From assembly GCA_001574975.1 (NCBI GenBank), contig KQ965743.1:433660-497659 (forward strand): 64,000 nucleotides of DNA, in the 5' to 3' direction. A program made the position numbers and the translations under genes. Source of the DNA: Gonapodya prolifera JEL478 (Eukaryota; Monoblepharomycota; Monoblepharidomycetes; Monoblepharidales; Gonapodyaceae). Shown piece by piece: positions 1 through 10,597 of this stretch (position 1 is its first letter; each line of letters begins with the position of its first letter). The notes under the pieces are model-generated. The model was not told the origin of the DNA and made no database searches. It was given only the letters and a program-made list of their open reading frames with translations.

Positions 1-696
1 GGGCCAGAAGCAGCGCGATTTCAGGCCGTCTCCACCCTCCAACCCCAATTCACACTTGCCACGAATCCCTTCCGCAACCCAATGACACTTGCGCAAATCC
101 TCCTGACATGCCCCCGCCGAACATTCCTTGCGACCATCATCCTCGCAAACCACTACACCCACGACAAACCCCTCTCCGTCGTCGGTTGGGCGCGTGAGGT
201 CGCCGGCCTCAACGCGCGCGAGGTTTCGGACACTGTATGGGGCCTGCTGGAAGCCCTGGATTGGGACCTTGGTGTTCGAACGACCGACACGGTTCCGGGA
301 CGTCCTGATGTAGGGGGCTCGGCAGGTGTGCCTACACAGATGTCTCCGGCGTACGCAGCCTGGGCGAAAAGCATGGGACTGTGTGGGGCATTTCTGGCAG
401 GTCGAAGCGGGGGTGCCTCAATCTCAGAGGTCGAGGAGAGAAAGATTGTGAAGGCGCTGGTGGATCAGGTGTGTGTGAGTGGGAGCACCAGCCCCGTGGA
501 CATTGTAAAGAGTGCCGCGTCGCTTGATTTACGCGTGGATGAAGGCGTCGTGGCTCTATCAGTCTCTGGTCATTCTGCACCAAAACGAGAATACCCTCAT
601 CACCTCTGTACGGACGACAGTGTCGAAATCGCTTCTCAGTTTAGAGGCACCGCGTTGGTGTCAAAACGCAAGCGATCCTTCAACAATGTTGCATAA
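1..696 (+). CDS. Pho85-type cyclin, C-terminal part (5' partial)
   Basis: The frame is open from the first base and stops with TAA at 694-696, so the gene enters from the left edge. The start reads as the second half of a cyclin box of the Pho85/PCL class: CPRRTFLATIILANHY, then SVVGWAREVAGLNAREV and LLEALDWDLGV, matching the family pattern of a C(G/P)RR-F-LA block followed by W-K/R-I-(S/A)GL-x3-E and L-x-A-(I/L)DW-x-L-x-V. Such cyclins bind Pho85-like kinases and steer them in phosphate, glycogen or cell-cycle control. The remaining ~130 residues are Ser/Gly-rich and end in a basic stretch (KRKRSF) that could be a nuclear signal. The family call rests on the visible half of the domain only; I cannot say which PCL subgroup it is. 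No intron is needed in the visible part. Confidence 0.7.
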   Translation, partial: GPEAARFQAVSTLQPQFTLATNPFRNPMTLAQILLTCPRRTFLATIILANHYTHDKPLSVVGWAREVAGLNAREVSDTVWGLLEALDWDLGVRTTDTVPGRPDVGGSAGVPTQMSPAYAAWAKSMGLCGAFLAGRSGGASISEVEERKIVKALVDQVCVSGSTSPVDIVKSAASLDLRVDEGVVALSVSGHSAPKREYPHHLCTDDSVEIASQFRGTALVSKRKRSFNNVA

Positions 697-1625
697 ACCG
701 ATTTAATCAAACACACGAATGTACAGATCAATCATTGTAATATTCATTTGGAGTTTGTTTTGATTTTGGTGCGTTCCCTTCTGGTACCCTGCACCACTTG
801 TTGGCACTAACGGTTTTGCAATGAACATGTCAAGGAACACTTCAAACAAACGGTCTCGACTTAACACAAATCACCCCGCTTTCACAGCTCGAGGTTGGTG
901 AGTGACAAAGATTCATGAGATTCAAGAAACCGTACGGGGGCTGAGTACACTGCATTTGTGTGAACTTCTCTTGCGAAATAAGTGCACTGTATTCCACTCC
1001 TGCTCGACTATCACACCACTGCAATATACAAAGCGTTCCAGCCTCTCACCCAAATCCACCAAGCAATCTAGTTCGCCTTCTTTCGGAACGAGCAGCCTAT
1101 CCATTTGAGGATCATTGTTTATATGTATATATCGGTGTTTCATTAGAGGGGATCGAGTAAGGGAAGGAGTGCAGGGGATGGTGGAAGTGCGGGGAAAGGA
1201 ATGTAAGTTAAAAAAAAAAAGCACAAGAATCCAAAAATAGACTGCAAGCATTCCCAGCAGACGACTCCATGAGCGTCCTGATTCATTCAATGATAAGTGA
1301 ATGTGATCTGTATGGTTTTTCCCAACCGTAATCGTCGCATAGCGACGGCAACCCGAGGCGACCAAGGCCTCCCCGGATCTCCACGGAAACGACCTAGAAT
1401 ATACAGACGCCAACGTCCATCCACAGAGGGAGCGAAGGCTTGCTCTTCGACACGACGGCTGGAACCATACACCACAGAAAAGATGCTTCCGGGGCCGAAC
1501 GCCACACCCACCACCGACACTCGTGAGAATGCGACAATTGGCGTGGACCGCGTCGGGTAGACGATTTTCCCAATTGCGAGTGTGCTTGTTGACTTCCGTG
1601 ATCCATATTCCTTGCGTTCATTGTG
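697..1625. other. Stretch without a supported gene
   Basis: These ~930 bp separate two convergent genes (cyclin + and RPS27 -). Several frames stay open for 60-160 codons on both strands, but none shows a recognisable domain or a convincing intron chain. On the minus strand, 967-978 could encode FRKR preceded by an AG, which resembles the usual RPS27 ending (FRRK), but it would need a ~650-nt intron, far longer than others here. A poly(A) tract lies near 1210-1220. I treat this as intergenic and 3' untranslated sequence. Confidence 0.4.
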
Positions 1626-2156
1626 TTACGTGTTCTCCGCAAACGCACCTTCCATCAGGCGAGCCTTTCCTCCGGTGGGTTGACACAGTACAGTAGAGCA
1701 ACCAGCGCAGATAACAACGGTCTGGGCGTGAGAGAAAACGGTGGTGATGGTGAAGCAACCTGGAGCAAGAAAAATGGATTATTAGAAAACGACTGCAAAG
1801 AATCAATCCGCCATCGAACATCGTTAGAGAGAGTCGCATCGAGTCGGCGGCGCCTTCTGTCTGCGCCTTCCGTTCGTTGCCATCGAAACTCACCGGGGCA
1901 CTTCACATCCATGAAGTAGGAGTTGGGGCTCTGTACCAGCCGCTTCAGCTTGTGCTTGCGGCGCTCAGCCTCAACGCTTGGGTTCAAAAGGTCAACAGCG
2001 AGCTGCAGGGTTGGTGGGGAGGATAGTTGGGCGAGTGGATGAGACGTAGGCCGGACACACGACACCAGGGGGCCGAGCACAGAGGCTCCACTGTCTCCGA
2101 CCATCATTCGCCGCTAGCATCCTGAAACGCGCCCGAGTTTGAGAACTTACAGGCAT
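1626..2156 (-). CDS. RPS27: 40S ribosomal protein eS27
   Basis: Three exons: 2151-2156 (only ATGCCT), 1894-2002 and 1626-1759, joined by GT-AG introns of 148 and 134 nt. The product is 82 aa, the family's usual length. It begins [11 protein letters not shown], continues [18 protein letters not shown] and has the four-cysteine zinc motif C37-x2-C40 ... C56-x2-C59 (CPGC and CAGCS), then [12 protein letters not shown]. eS27 binds zinc and sits on the small cytosolic ribosomal subunit. The six-base first exon is well supported because MP + LAVDLL matches other eS27 proteins. The odd point is the end: [10 protein letters not shown] instead of the near-universal EG(C/T)SFRRK. The DNA there resembles the expected one with shifted bases (CGGAGAACACG would read RRTR in another frame), so either the tail diverged, the assembly has small errors, or a further intron (donor GTGCGT at 1646) is missed. 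Confidence 0.93.
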
Positions 2157-3089
2157 ATTTCGGGTTGTTGGCCGATTCCGTCAGGAAAGCTGGGGTTGCG
2201 GATGATTCCAGACACGCCGAAGGATGGCCGCAAGAGAGTCCGGGGAGAGATTGGCGTGAGTAGACTCGCACACGCGCAGCAACTGGATTGGAAACACACA
2301 CTGATGGACGGATGGATGGCTGGCTGTTTTTGAATCCTTCACAAAAAATGCTTGCCACTAGCATAATACAATACAACACAACGTCTCTTTCCCATTTTGA
2401 ATAATTCTCCAAGAAACCCAAATACTTCTGTCCAGAAGCGATGCCAAAAATTAAGCACCGATTCTGGGACCTCGTATTATAAATGATAGCGACCCGGATG
2501 CCGGTTCAGACGTAGAAGTCACAAAGCAGTACTTGGTTCAGGTATGGCATGGAGGTACTAAAAGATGTGCACAATCAGGATAATGACGAAAATGGGGACT
2601 GGTGTCGTTCCTGCCCCCCAACTCCAACCGTCCCCGATGTCAAGTCAATATTCCCTTATATCACTGAAAAGTTTGAGTCACAGGCTGGCCCGGGGAGGTT
2701 TTCGTTCTCAAGGACTGCTATGGGAAATCCGTATGTCGGATTCACAGAACGCTACAAGTCCCAGGTTTGTATGGTGAACTTAGAAAAACTTCAAGTCCAG
2801 CGCTGAAACGAGTGCATGATAGCCAGGATAATAAATTATATAGTAATACAATACCAATAGTCTATTGTAAACAGTTAGTGTTCAACCCATTACACCAGAT
2901 GTTGTGCGAGGTTTGGGCACGACACGACGCATTCCGGGTGGCGGAGATTGTTCTGGCGATGAACCATAGCCTGAACGAAGAGGGCTACCACCGGCGCCGG
3001 GAGGAAGGGATGGCGGAGGACCGCGAGTGGCGCTGGGAAGACTAAATAGGAAGCGTCAGTAAATCATCTCATCGGCACCGCACCAAGAC
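2157..3089. other. Stretch with unassigned plus-strand open frames
   Basis: Between the divergent starts of RPS27 and the 3' end of the C2/MUN gene. Plus-strand fragments look mildly coding: 2481-2540 (SDPDAGSDVEVTKQYLVQ then a GTATGG donor-like site), 2549-2760 and 2899-3045. The last starts with ATG right after a CAG and reads MLCEVWARHDAFRVAEIVL then an acidic/basic tail ending in a stop. I could not join them into a convincing protein or name a family. A GGAT-rich simple stretch lies at 2305-2328. It may hold one small multi-exon gene; confidence is low. Confidence 0.3.
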
Positions 3090-6000
3090 TCACAAATCAG
3101 GTCCCTCCCTCCCGCGGTTTTGATTCGCGGAATAGTTTCCACCGCGATCGAGGGTTTTTATTGGTCCACCTTGTGTTGCCATGAAATCCATTGACTTTTG
3201 GGACTCGAAAGAAAACGATTTCCTCCACGGGTTAGATGGATCTCCGCGGGAGACACCACTTGTTGGCGGCTCGGCACTTCTATTAGGGCTACGAGACCGG
3301 CCTCTTGCACCCCATTTCGAAGGACTGAGCCAAGTGGTGAGATTTTCCATACTCAGTGCTTTACGCAGCTGGGGTCCTTCAGATTCGCCGGATTGACGAT
3401 CACCTTCAGCGTCAGATGCAGCGAATGAGTCCCGCAATGGGCTTGAAGGTACCCGCAAGGTGGCGTTCAGGCGGGGAGAGGTCAGCTGGTTCGATCGGGG
3501 TGCTTCGGAATTATTTACTCGTCGACCCCAGTCACCAGGGGGTTGCAGAGTGGAAGAAGACGTTCGAGTTGCATCACTCGTGGGTTGTTGGGTATCTTTG
3601 GCTAATCCTCGCATTGGTGGTGAGGGAGGCTCAAGTCCTCCACCCAATCGCGAGGACCCACTGCGAGATTCAGAATCCCTCGACACTGATCGTCTTTGAA
3701 GTCCACGTCCATCAAACGAAGCACGGGATGCACGATCCATTGAGGGGTCTGCAGAGACACCACGTGGGCGAACACGAATTTCGATGACTTCATCATTTTG
3801 GGGTGGAGCAAGAACTGTATCGACAGAAGTGGCGGTTGGTGTTGGTGACGACGGAGTCCATACGGAAGCGGGAGGCGTGGGTGCAGGGTTGATTGGGTGG
3901 GGTTCTGCAGCAGCAGGAGAATATCCGTGAAGCGGTGCCCCAGGAGACCGGCCTCGCTCACGACTGGGGCCTCCCCTCCCACTTCCCTTGGTATCGGAGG
4001 ATCGAGGTAATGTGGAGTAGCCTTCGTGTGGCGCGGGATACAAGGCCGGCGAGCCAGATGGTGTGAGACGCGGTGATACAGGCCCATATTGTGTGAGGGT
4101 GGGACTCAAAGGAGTTGGTGATGTCGGGGTCGGAATAGGAGGAGGAGAGGTCGGGTCGGGACTCCAATGCATAGAGTTCCGTACGTTCGTTCCTGGCGCC
4201 GGTCCTCCATGCTGTGGCATTTGGCGACCTGGTGACCGTGATCTGGCACGTTGTGGAGGAATAGGAGCCAAAGTCGCGTGATTGGAGAGGGACGAAGACA
4301 CGGTTGGGGCCTCCACGTGCTGTGTTGGCGACGTGACAGAGAACTCCCTGATATCTGCAGCAAATGGATTATCGGCTATTCCCTGATGATGTCTCAGAGA
4401 ATTAGGAGGAGAAAGTGCCCCGTTCATGTCTCCCCTCGAAAGACGACCGAAAGATCCAACCGCAGACAGAGCCGGAGAACCAGGATCTGACGGGCGAGGG
4501 GAGCCGGGGCTTCGAATGCTCCGTGAAGCAGCCATTGTTATCGCCTCCATTCTCTCCCGTGCTTGAGATGCGACGCCCTCAGCACTACGTACCATTTTTG
4601 GAGCGTCAGCGTCGATGGCAGGCAACAAAAAGTCCCGCAGTTGTCGCCACTCGGGAGTTTCAAGGTCAATCCAATCAAACCCATTTCGCTGGCCGTTGAC
4701 TGTGCAAAGATCGGAAGAAACCACTTTAACAAGGGATTGCACCGACTTTTAAACGCCCTGGACTCACTTTCACACAACAATAAGGATCGAAAAACGCCCA
4801 TGGCATCAAGGACGCACGATGCAACTTTTCGTCTACGTGATCGCGTCTTCTCACTGTCAGCCCTTGCCTTCTCATCTCTGCGAAACAGTGACCAGCCTTG
4901 CGAAGGTGCCTCTGGAGACCATCGCTCAATCCCGCTAGAGCGAAGTGCATTGTACACGGCTCGAACAATCGCGTTATATATCTGAATTATGAAAGGATGT
5001 GGAGGTACCCGGGCCACATCCGAGCTATTGTCCATTCGATCCACGGGAGTCATGGAACCATTCAACATTCGTTCTAGTAATGCCGCTCGGCGTATTTTCC
5101 AGCGTTTAAAACTGGCGGGGAGATCGTACGGACCTAACCGCTGAGATGCCCACTCCCCAACTCCAGGATCCAGCCAAGTGTTGAGGATGCCAAATGTCTC
5201 ATCTAAGTACGCAGCAATGGGCGCTACTGAGTTTTCAAGAGTGTTCGCGGAGCCCTCCGGCGAAGTTAGTGTTTCGATCGCCTTTTGAAGCGATCCTCGA
5301 ACGAATCTCGCAACATGTTCCTTGACAGCATCCAAGGCATCGGCGAGGCCACGGTCGACGTCCGAACGTGCCCGTCCCAGCCAAAAGCCTAAATTATCAG
5401 CCACTTGAGGATCCTGCTCCGCCCCGTTCTTCCATATGCGCATTATTATCCTGCTCTGGCGGTCTTTGTCGAACACAACCTCACATTCTTGCCCAGCATA
5501 ATCTCCTAAGCTTGACAGGCGGAATACTAAGCCCGAATTTACCGTGCTTCCAGCAGACGACAACGCAGCTTCTTCGGTGAAAGGAAGGAAGAGGCTGAAC
5601 TTGCCAATGCGCTCTTCTGTTCCATTGGGTTGCGCTTTCCGACGAATTTCCAAATCCAGCAAAGTGAATGGCTTTGAGTCTGGAGCTGTTGTTATCGTTA
5701 TGAGCTCGTTCCAATTGGGATCACCGGTGGCCGAAACCACCGAGTTACTTCGAGTGATTGGTTGGGGTGTTGCGGCACCTTTCCCTATGGCACTAGCACC
5801 TCGCTGTAAACTTGGACGGCGCCCAAGTTCTCCGACGCTCTGGACAACGACAGAGTATTCAAAGAGACCAGTCGTACTTTTCCCCACACTGAGCGCACGG
5901 CCCTTGACGAGAAGGAGCGAATACGTTGCAGGAGCAGTCGATGGAATGGGAGGAGGGCTCACTGCGCGCCGTTCGGCGAGCACACTAGCGTGGAAAGGTG

Positions 6001-8796
6001 CGTTCATCACCAGTTCGATATCTGAGATGCGGCGAAGCGAGTCGAGAAGGTTATTGAGCCGGACGTAGTACTTCGAGTCGAGAATGCAAAAATGATTCAA
6101 ATGGTTTGGTGATCAAACTTTATAACGACTCACTTCAGGTGTCCAGACAATTTGAGCTTTTGACGTGATGCTTTCCCTTCGATTCACAACCGTCCAAAAT
6201 GACGCCGTCAATCGCTAAATATGTATGGTGTGAGAACACAATGAACTGAATGAGAGACGAGGATTCACTTACCTCTACATATAAATCGAGCGCCTTCTGC
6301 ATCACCCTGGCGATCCTTGCAAGAAACTTGGCCTTCGTCACTTGATCCTCCCAGTCTAGCGTTTCAATGAATTCAAGCGTTTGGTGGAAAGAATGGAAAA
6401 TCTCATCCAGTGAGCTTGAATACAGGGACGAAGGTGGCGCTACCGCGCGAAACTGCAGGTTTCAACTTTAGTAACTAAAAACACGAATTAAAGCATCCCC
6501 TGGAACAACGTACCTCGTCAGCTGCAAGTGCTGCGTAGACCCACTGCGCTGTGCGGTTTTCTGCAATGTCGAGCCATTTGACAACATAGGGTGCGAACCA
6601 TCCATCAAGATCAAGTCCACTGCCATCGTCAGAGATTGATATCTCCGTTTTCAACGTATGAACAATACGATATAGCTCCAGCAGGTCCGAGATAGTGTCA
6701 TTGGAGTCATTTTCCTTCAACTGGACGTTAGAAAGCTCGAACGCAAGACGCTTGGCGTAGATGTGATCCCATGCCAGTGAATCAACTCGTATAAGTCTGT
6801 CAATCCCCGAAGAGTTAAAGAGTTCGTTCATAGGTCACACGAAAGTACTCACCCGTCAAGAAGCTCCGGAACCGCCACAATGTACGCTTGTAGCTCGTGC
6901 CTAATTATCTTGGCCAGTCGTGCGACTTTTGCGACATCGGTCTCTCCAACCTCATCGATCTTCGATGACTCATCCATAAGTCGGTTGTAGCGCATCAGAA
7001 CCACATCCAAAACAAGCTGTTGGATTCGTTTGACAGCCCCGTCCAGATCCTCTCCAAGTCCTGCTGTTATCTCGTGAGCAAATCGAGGCAAGTCCATATC
7101 TGCTACTCTCGCGGCGCTCCATGTTACCCATGTTTCGTCACCGTAGATCCACAAAAGGGCATTAGCACACATGTCGATGGTGTGTTTCGAGCTCTGGTCG
7201 GCTGCATCGGCAGCCGCGTCTACAAGATACATCAGACTCCGCCTCAGTGGAACTTCTGCCGTCCTTAAAACGTGGATATAGATTCCCAATTCAGGCCACG
7301 ACAGATCCGCTCGCCGGCTCTCAACATCCGGTACCACGCGTTGCAAGGCGATGCAGACGTCGACCAGGCTAACGGAGACACCGGACACCCCAAGAAGACG
7401 CACAACATTCTCGGCGTGGCAAAGCTCCCTAAAAAGCGGGGGTATGAACCACCGATCCCCACATTCGGTCAGAAGAGTGCTGGTGAGGGTGGATAGACTC
7501 GGACTTCCACGCGCAGGTGCATCATGATCGATGCAAAGGCGATAAAGAACGCGGAAATAGGAGAAGGGGTCGGGTGGTATGAAAAAAGATCCCCGATGTA
7601 TTGAGGGCTGATGACACTGTCAGTAATTCTTCCCATTTGTCGACGCGTAACACACTCACAGGTACTACCGACATCTCTGGCCATCGTTGAGTGCATGCGA
7701 CCAACACTCTCTGAACTTTGTCGCGGGCCATTCGAAGAAAGGCGTGCCAACCCTCTGGAGTTAGAAAGTCCTTCTCGCTGAATCCAACGACTCGCCCACT
7801 CTCAAATATATCAGGCACCGTTCTAAATTCTGCGAGCGCAAACTGATGGAAGGACAATTGGTTTATGAAAAGGAACAAAGTGCAGTGATGCCAACATACC
7901 TTGGTGGTTTTGCCCCGGATAATCTCGTTAAGAACTTTCCCATGAGCTCTATCATTAGCCCGGAACACGGATTTGGCCCAGTTGGCCAGCGCCATGTCTC
8001 CAAACTCATCCATATCGTCCAAGTTTGCAAGGAGCTTACGAATGAGTGGTTTGTAGTTTCTCACTTCTCCCAGAGACGGTAAAACACTGTCCGGGTGCGT
8101 CTTATCGATTGCTTCGCGCAAAAGATTTGCGTACATGTCCATTGCATTGATGAGATGATAATCATGGGCGGTACTGTCAGATGCAAGTCGCCGGACCTGC
8201 AGGTCAACTTGCGAGCCTATGACCATAAAAAGGCTCTTTAAATCGTCCAAAACTCCAGTCCCGATTGCCGACGGTGTCAAAACACCATTGAGGAGGGACT
8301 TTGCAGACCGTACAAAGACTTGAAAGTGAGAGTTTGATCCCCTGAGGTCTGCGAGAAGCGAATATCGTTCGTATGTTTGTCGCATGAACGCGTTGAGCGT
8401 CTCAGGAGGGATCATAATCGGGGGGGGCTCCGGAGCAGAGGAACCGGTGCAGATGGGTAGCAAAGTTGACTTGAGCACTTGGGAGTAAAGTTCCATAACT
8501 TTGACCTGGCGGGCGTGAGCTGTCATCTGATTTCTCGTCCGTGCAAGTTTGTGAGCAACACGGAGAAGCTCTTGGAGCTCTTCGGCGGATGCTCCGGGAG
8601 GTTCCACATCCTCGTCCAAATGTCCATTCTCCCAAGCAAGGGATCCGCCAGGATTGGAGTGCGCCATCGAACCGCAAGCGCGGTGAAGGTTTCCGGAATA
8701 TGGTATCTCCTCGATTCCTCTTCCTCGAACAGGTGGGCTGTTCCCGCCACAAGTGGAAACCAGTTTTGCTTCGGCCACACAATGGGATTCCCCCAT
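3090..8796 (-). CDS. C2 and MUN (Munc13-homology) domain protein
   Basis: Eight exons: 7900-8796, 7660-7842, 6853-7607, 6514-6796, 6273-6452, 6134-6214, 4768-6070 and 3090-4699, with introns of 52-68 nt all keeping phase, giving 1763 aa. The first two thirds is helical with MUN-like segments (for example ELLRVAHKLARTRNQMTAH, LDLYVE, LLERMLNGSMTPVDRM). A C2-like beta-rich domain lies near residues 935-1090 (YSLLLVKGRALSVGKS, DPNWNELITITT, ERIGKFSLFLPF), followed by VADNLGFWLGRARSDVDRGL, typical of the second Munc13-homology domain. The last ~490 residues are Ser/Pro-rich and probably disordered. Fungal relatives act in exocytosis and cell-wall or division-site trafficking. The N-terminus is the weak part: another frame at 8600-8750 (EEESRRYHIPETFTALAV) also looks protein-like, so an extra exon or shifted start is possible. 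Confidence 0.85.
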
Positions 8797-8882
8797 GGAA
8801 ACCCTTTTCAATGATTATGTATTGTCAAATCCCCTCCCCATGCTTCCACAAATGAAATCACATTCGTTTGTCGGCAGATGGA

Positions 8883-10505
8883 CTATTTCCACCATGGCCT
8901 CTCAGGCCTCACATCATTGCTTTCGGGCGTCCCATCACTGGTATCTGGATTCCAGAACCAGTCGAGCCTGCCAAGAGGAATAACAGAGCGATCATAAATC
9001 TCGGCGAGAAAGGTTGCTACACCTTGACGTGAGAAAAGGACAGACCCGAACAATTAATATGTTCGCCCCACTATATATTCGAAAAAGGACGCAAGCAACG
9101 TACCGACATAGAACGCCTACAAGAACAGATCTTGTTAGCTGCGAATTGAAGTGAGTAACGAATAGAGTCTAAGAGACGCACCAAAACTGCAGATGCGATG
9201 CCAAACCAGCCTGCGATGTGTGTCACAACCGAGGAACTATATTGGCCCGCCAGAAGAAGAAAGAATGCCGCCGCTAAAGGCACGAATACACTTGCGAGTG
9301 CCAAACTGATCCGAAGACTGGCGATGAAAAACACGATAGTGATTATACCCCAACAGCCAAAAAATCCTGCGAGCCCATGTTGTATGGTCGCTAAAATTGC
9401 AGTGGAAGCAAGAAATCTCACGCCACGGCGAAGAAGGTGATGGGAACGCACCAACGGGCACCACCTTGGTCGCAGAGAGCAGCTGGAATATGGCTAATCC
9501 TATCCAAAATACACCGTAAGAGCAAAAAACTGTAGCTCCGAACGTATTTTTCTGATCATGGCGCTGGTTAAGTTGGCGCCCACAACAAACGGTAGGCAGA
9601 ACGAGGCGGGCACACCTTGAAGAACTCCAGGATGCCCGCTGTCCATTGCGTCAAGCCTAGAGCTCTTTGTTGGTATAGGTTCTTTGTTGTCGTGATGACA
9701 AACCATACCTCCCCAAACGAGAGCGTAGGACCAAACAACGCTCGTAAACTCTTCCTCAACAACACCGCCGTTCACAATAGAGAGGAAAGTTGTTGTAAGT
9801 GCAAAAGCAAACAATCCAAGTGGAGCAGGATTCTTAAAGGTTGTATGAAATCCGAGCAGAACGTTTTCTGCTCAGAGAGCGTGTGTGGGTGGGGAGGGGG
9901 ACAGGAAGAATCACTCACGGCAATGGTCCCTGAAACGTCAACCTTGAAAACGCTCTCCGGAGATGGTACGAAAATGACGGCACGCTCAAGATCTGGTATA
10001 GCTTTCCCGGGACCCCAGACAGTCGCCTAGGCGAAGCAGGTTGTTCAGTCAACGCTCGTCTTTCTTACTCATGGTTAGGTACCTTCCCGGCCACGGTGGA
10101 GGGAGATCCTCCAAAATTGATCCATCCCTCTGGTCTGCGTGTGAAGCGAATTGAAAATGCGTTGAAACAACAGTTTGATGGATGCCATCGTCATACCCAC
10201 GTCACGACAGTCGTTTGATCGCTTGATGTGAAAGCACTCTGCTCAGCTCCGTAAGCGCTTGACCCCCTTCGACGACGGACAGCAGAGGCTTTTCTGTCCT
10301 TTTGGACAGCGTGCGGTACTGCGAAATAGGGAGCTTCGTCAATGAGAACGCGACCTTGTGATTCAAGAGCGTATTCCCGCGCCCTGGCGACTTCCTCTTT
10401 TGCTAATTCCTGTGGTAGCATGCTTTGGGTTGATGACGACGCAAAGGCGAAAAAGGTGGGAATGTAGAATCTTACGTCATTATAATTTGGCTGAACTGAA
10501 CACAT
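8883..10505 (-). CDS. GPR1/FUN34/YaaH acetate (succinate) transporter
   Basis: Nine exons: 10201-10505, 10083-10134, 9919-10026, 9709-9832, 9616-9656, 9452-9563, 9182-9390, 9104-9116 and 8883-9016; the sum is 1098 nt (365 aa). The signature NPAPLGLFAFALTT marks the start of TM1, preceded by FGGSP and WGPGKAIPDLERAV. Six TM segments follow (ALTTTFLSIVNG; VVWSYALVWGG; SYGVFWIGLAIFQLL; LAGFFGCWGIITIVFF; SVFVPLAAAFFLLLAG; GWFGIASAVLAFYVATFLAE), ending IYDRSVIPLGRLDWFW, as in bacterial-like family members. These proteins move acetate with protons across the plasma membrane. The exon at 9104-9116 is only 13 nt (AFYV) and is needed to keep the last TM intact. The N-terminal ~100 residues are unusual and less certain; an internal ATG at 10418 is an alternative start. 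Confidence 0.93.
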
Positions 10506-10597
10506 TTTAAGTTATTAGAACCTACGACTTACGTATTAGAACTACGAGCAAGCTAATACTGGTATTAAATCCGCACCACCTGGTAAAAACATATAAA

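Noticed and set aside
967-978. Possible distant last exon of RPS27 (FRKR)
   Set aside because: It would need a ~650-nt intron, far beyond those seen here, and the join would give a Val instead of Gly.
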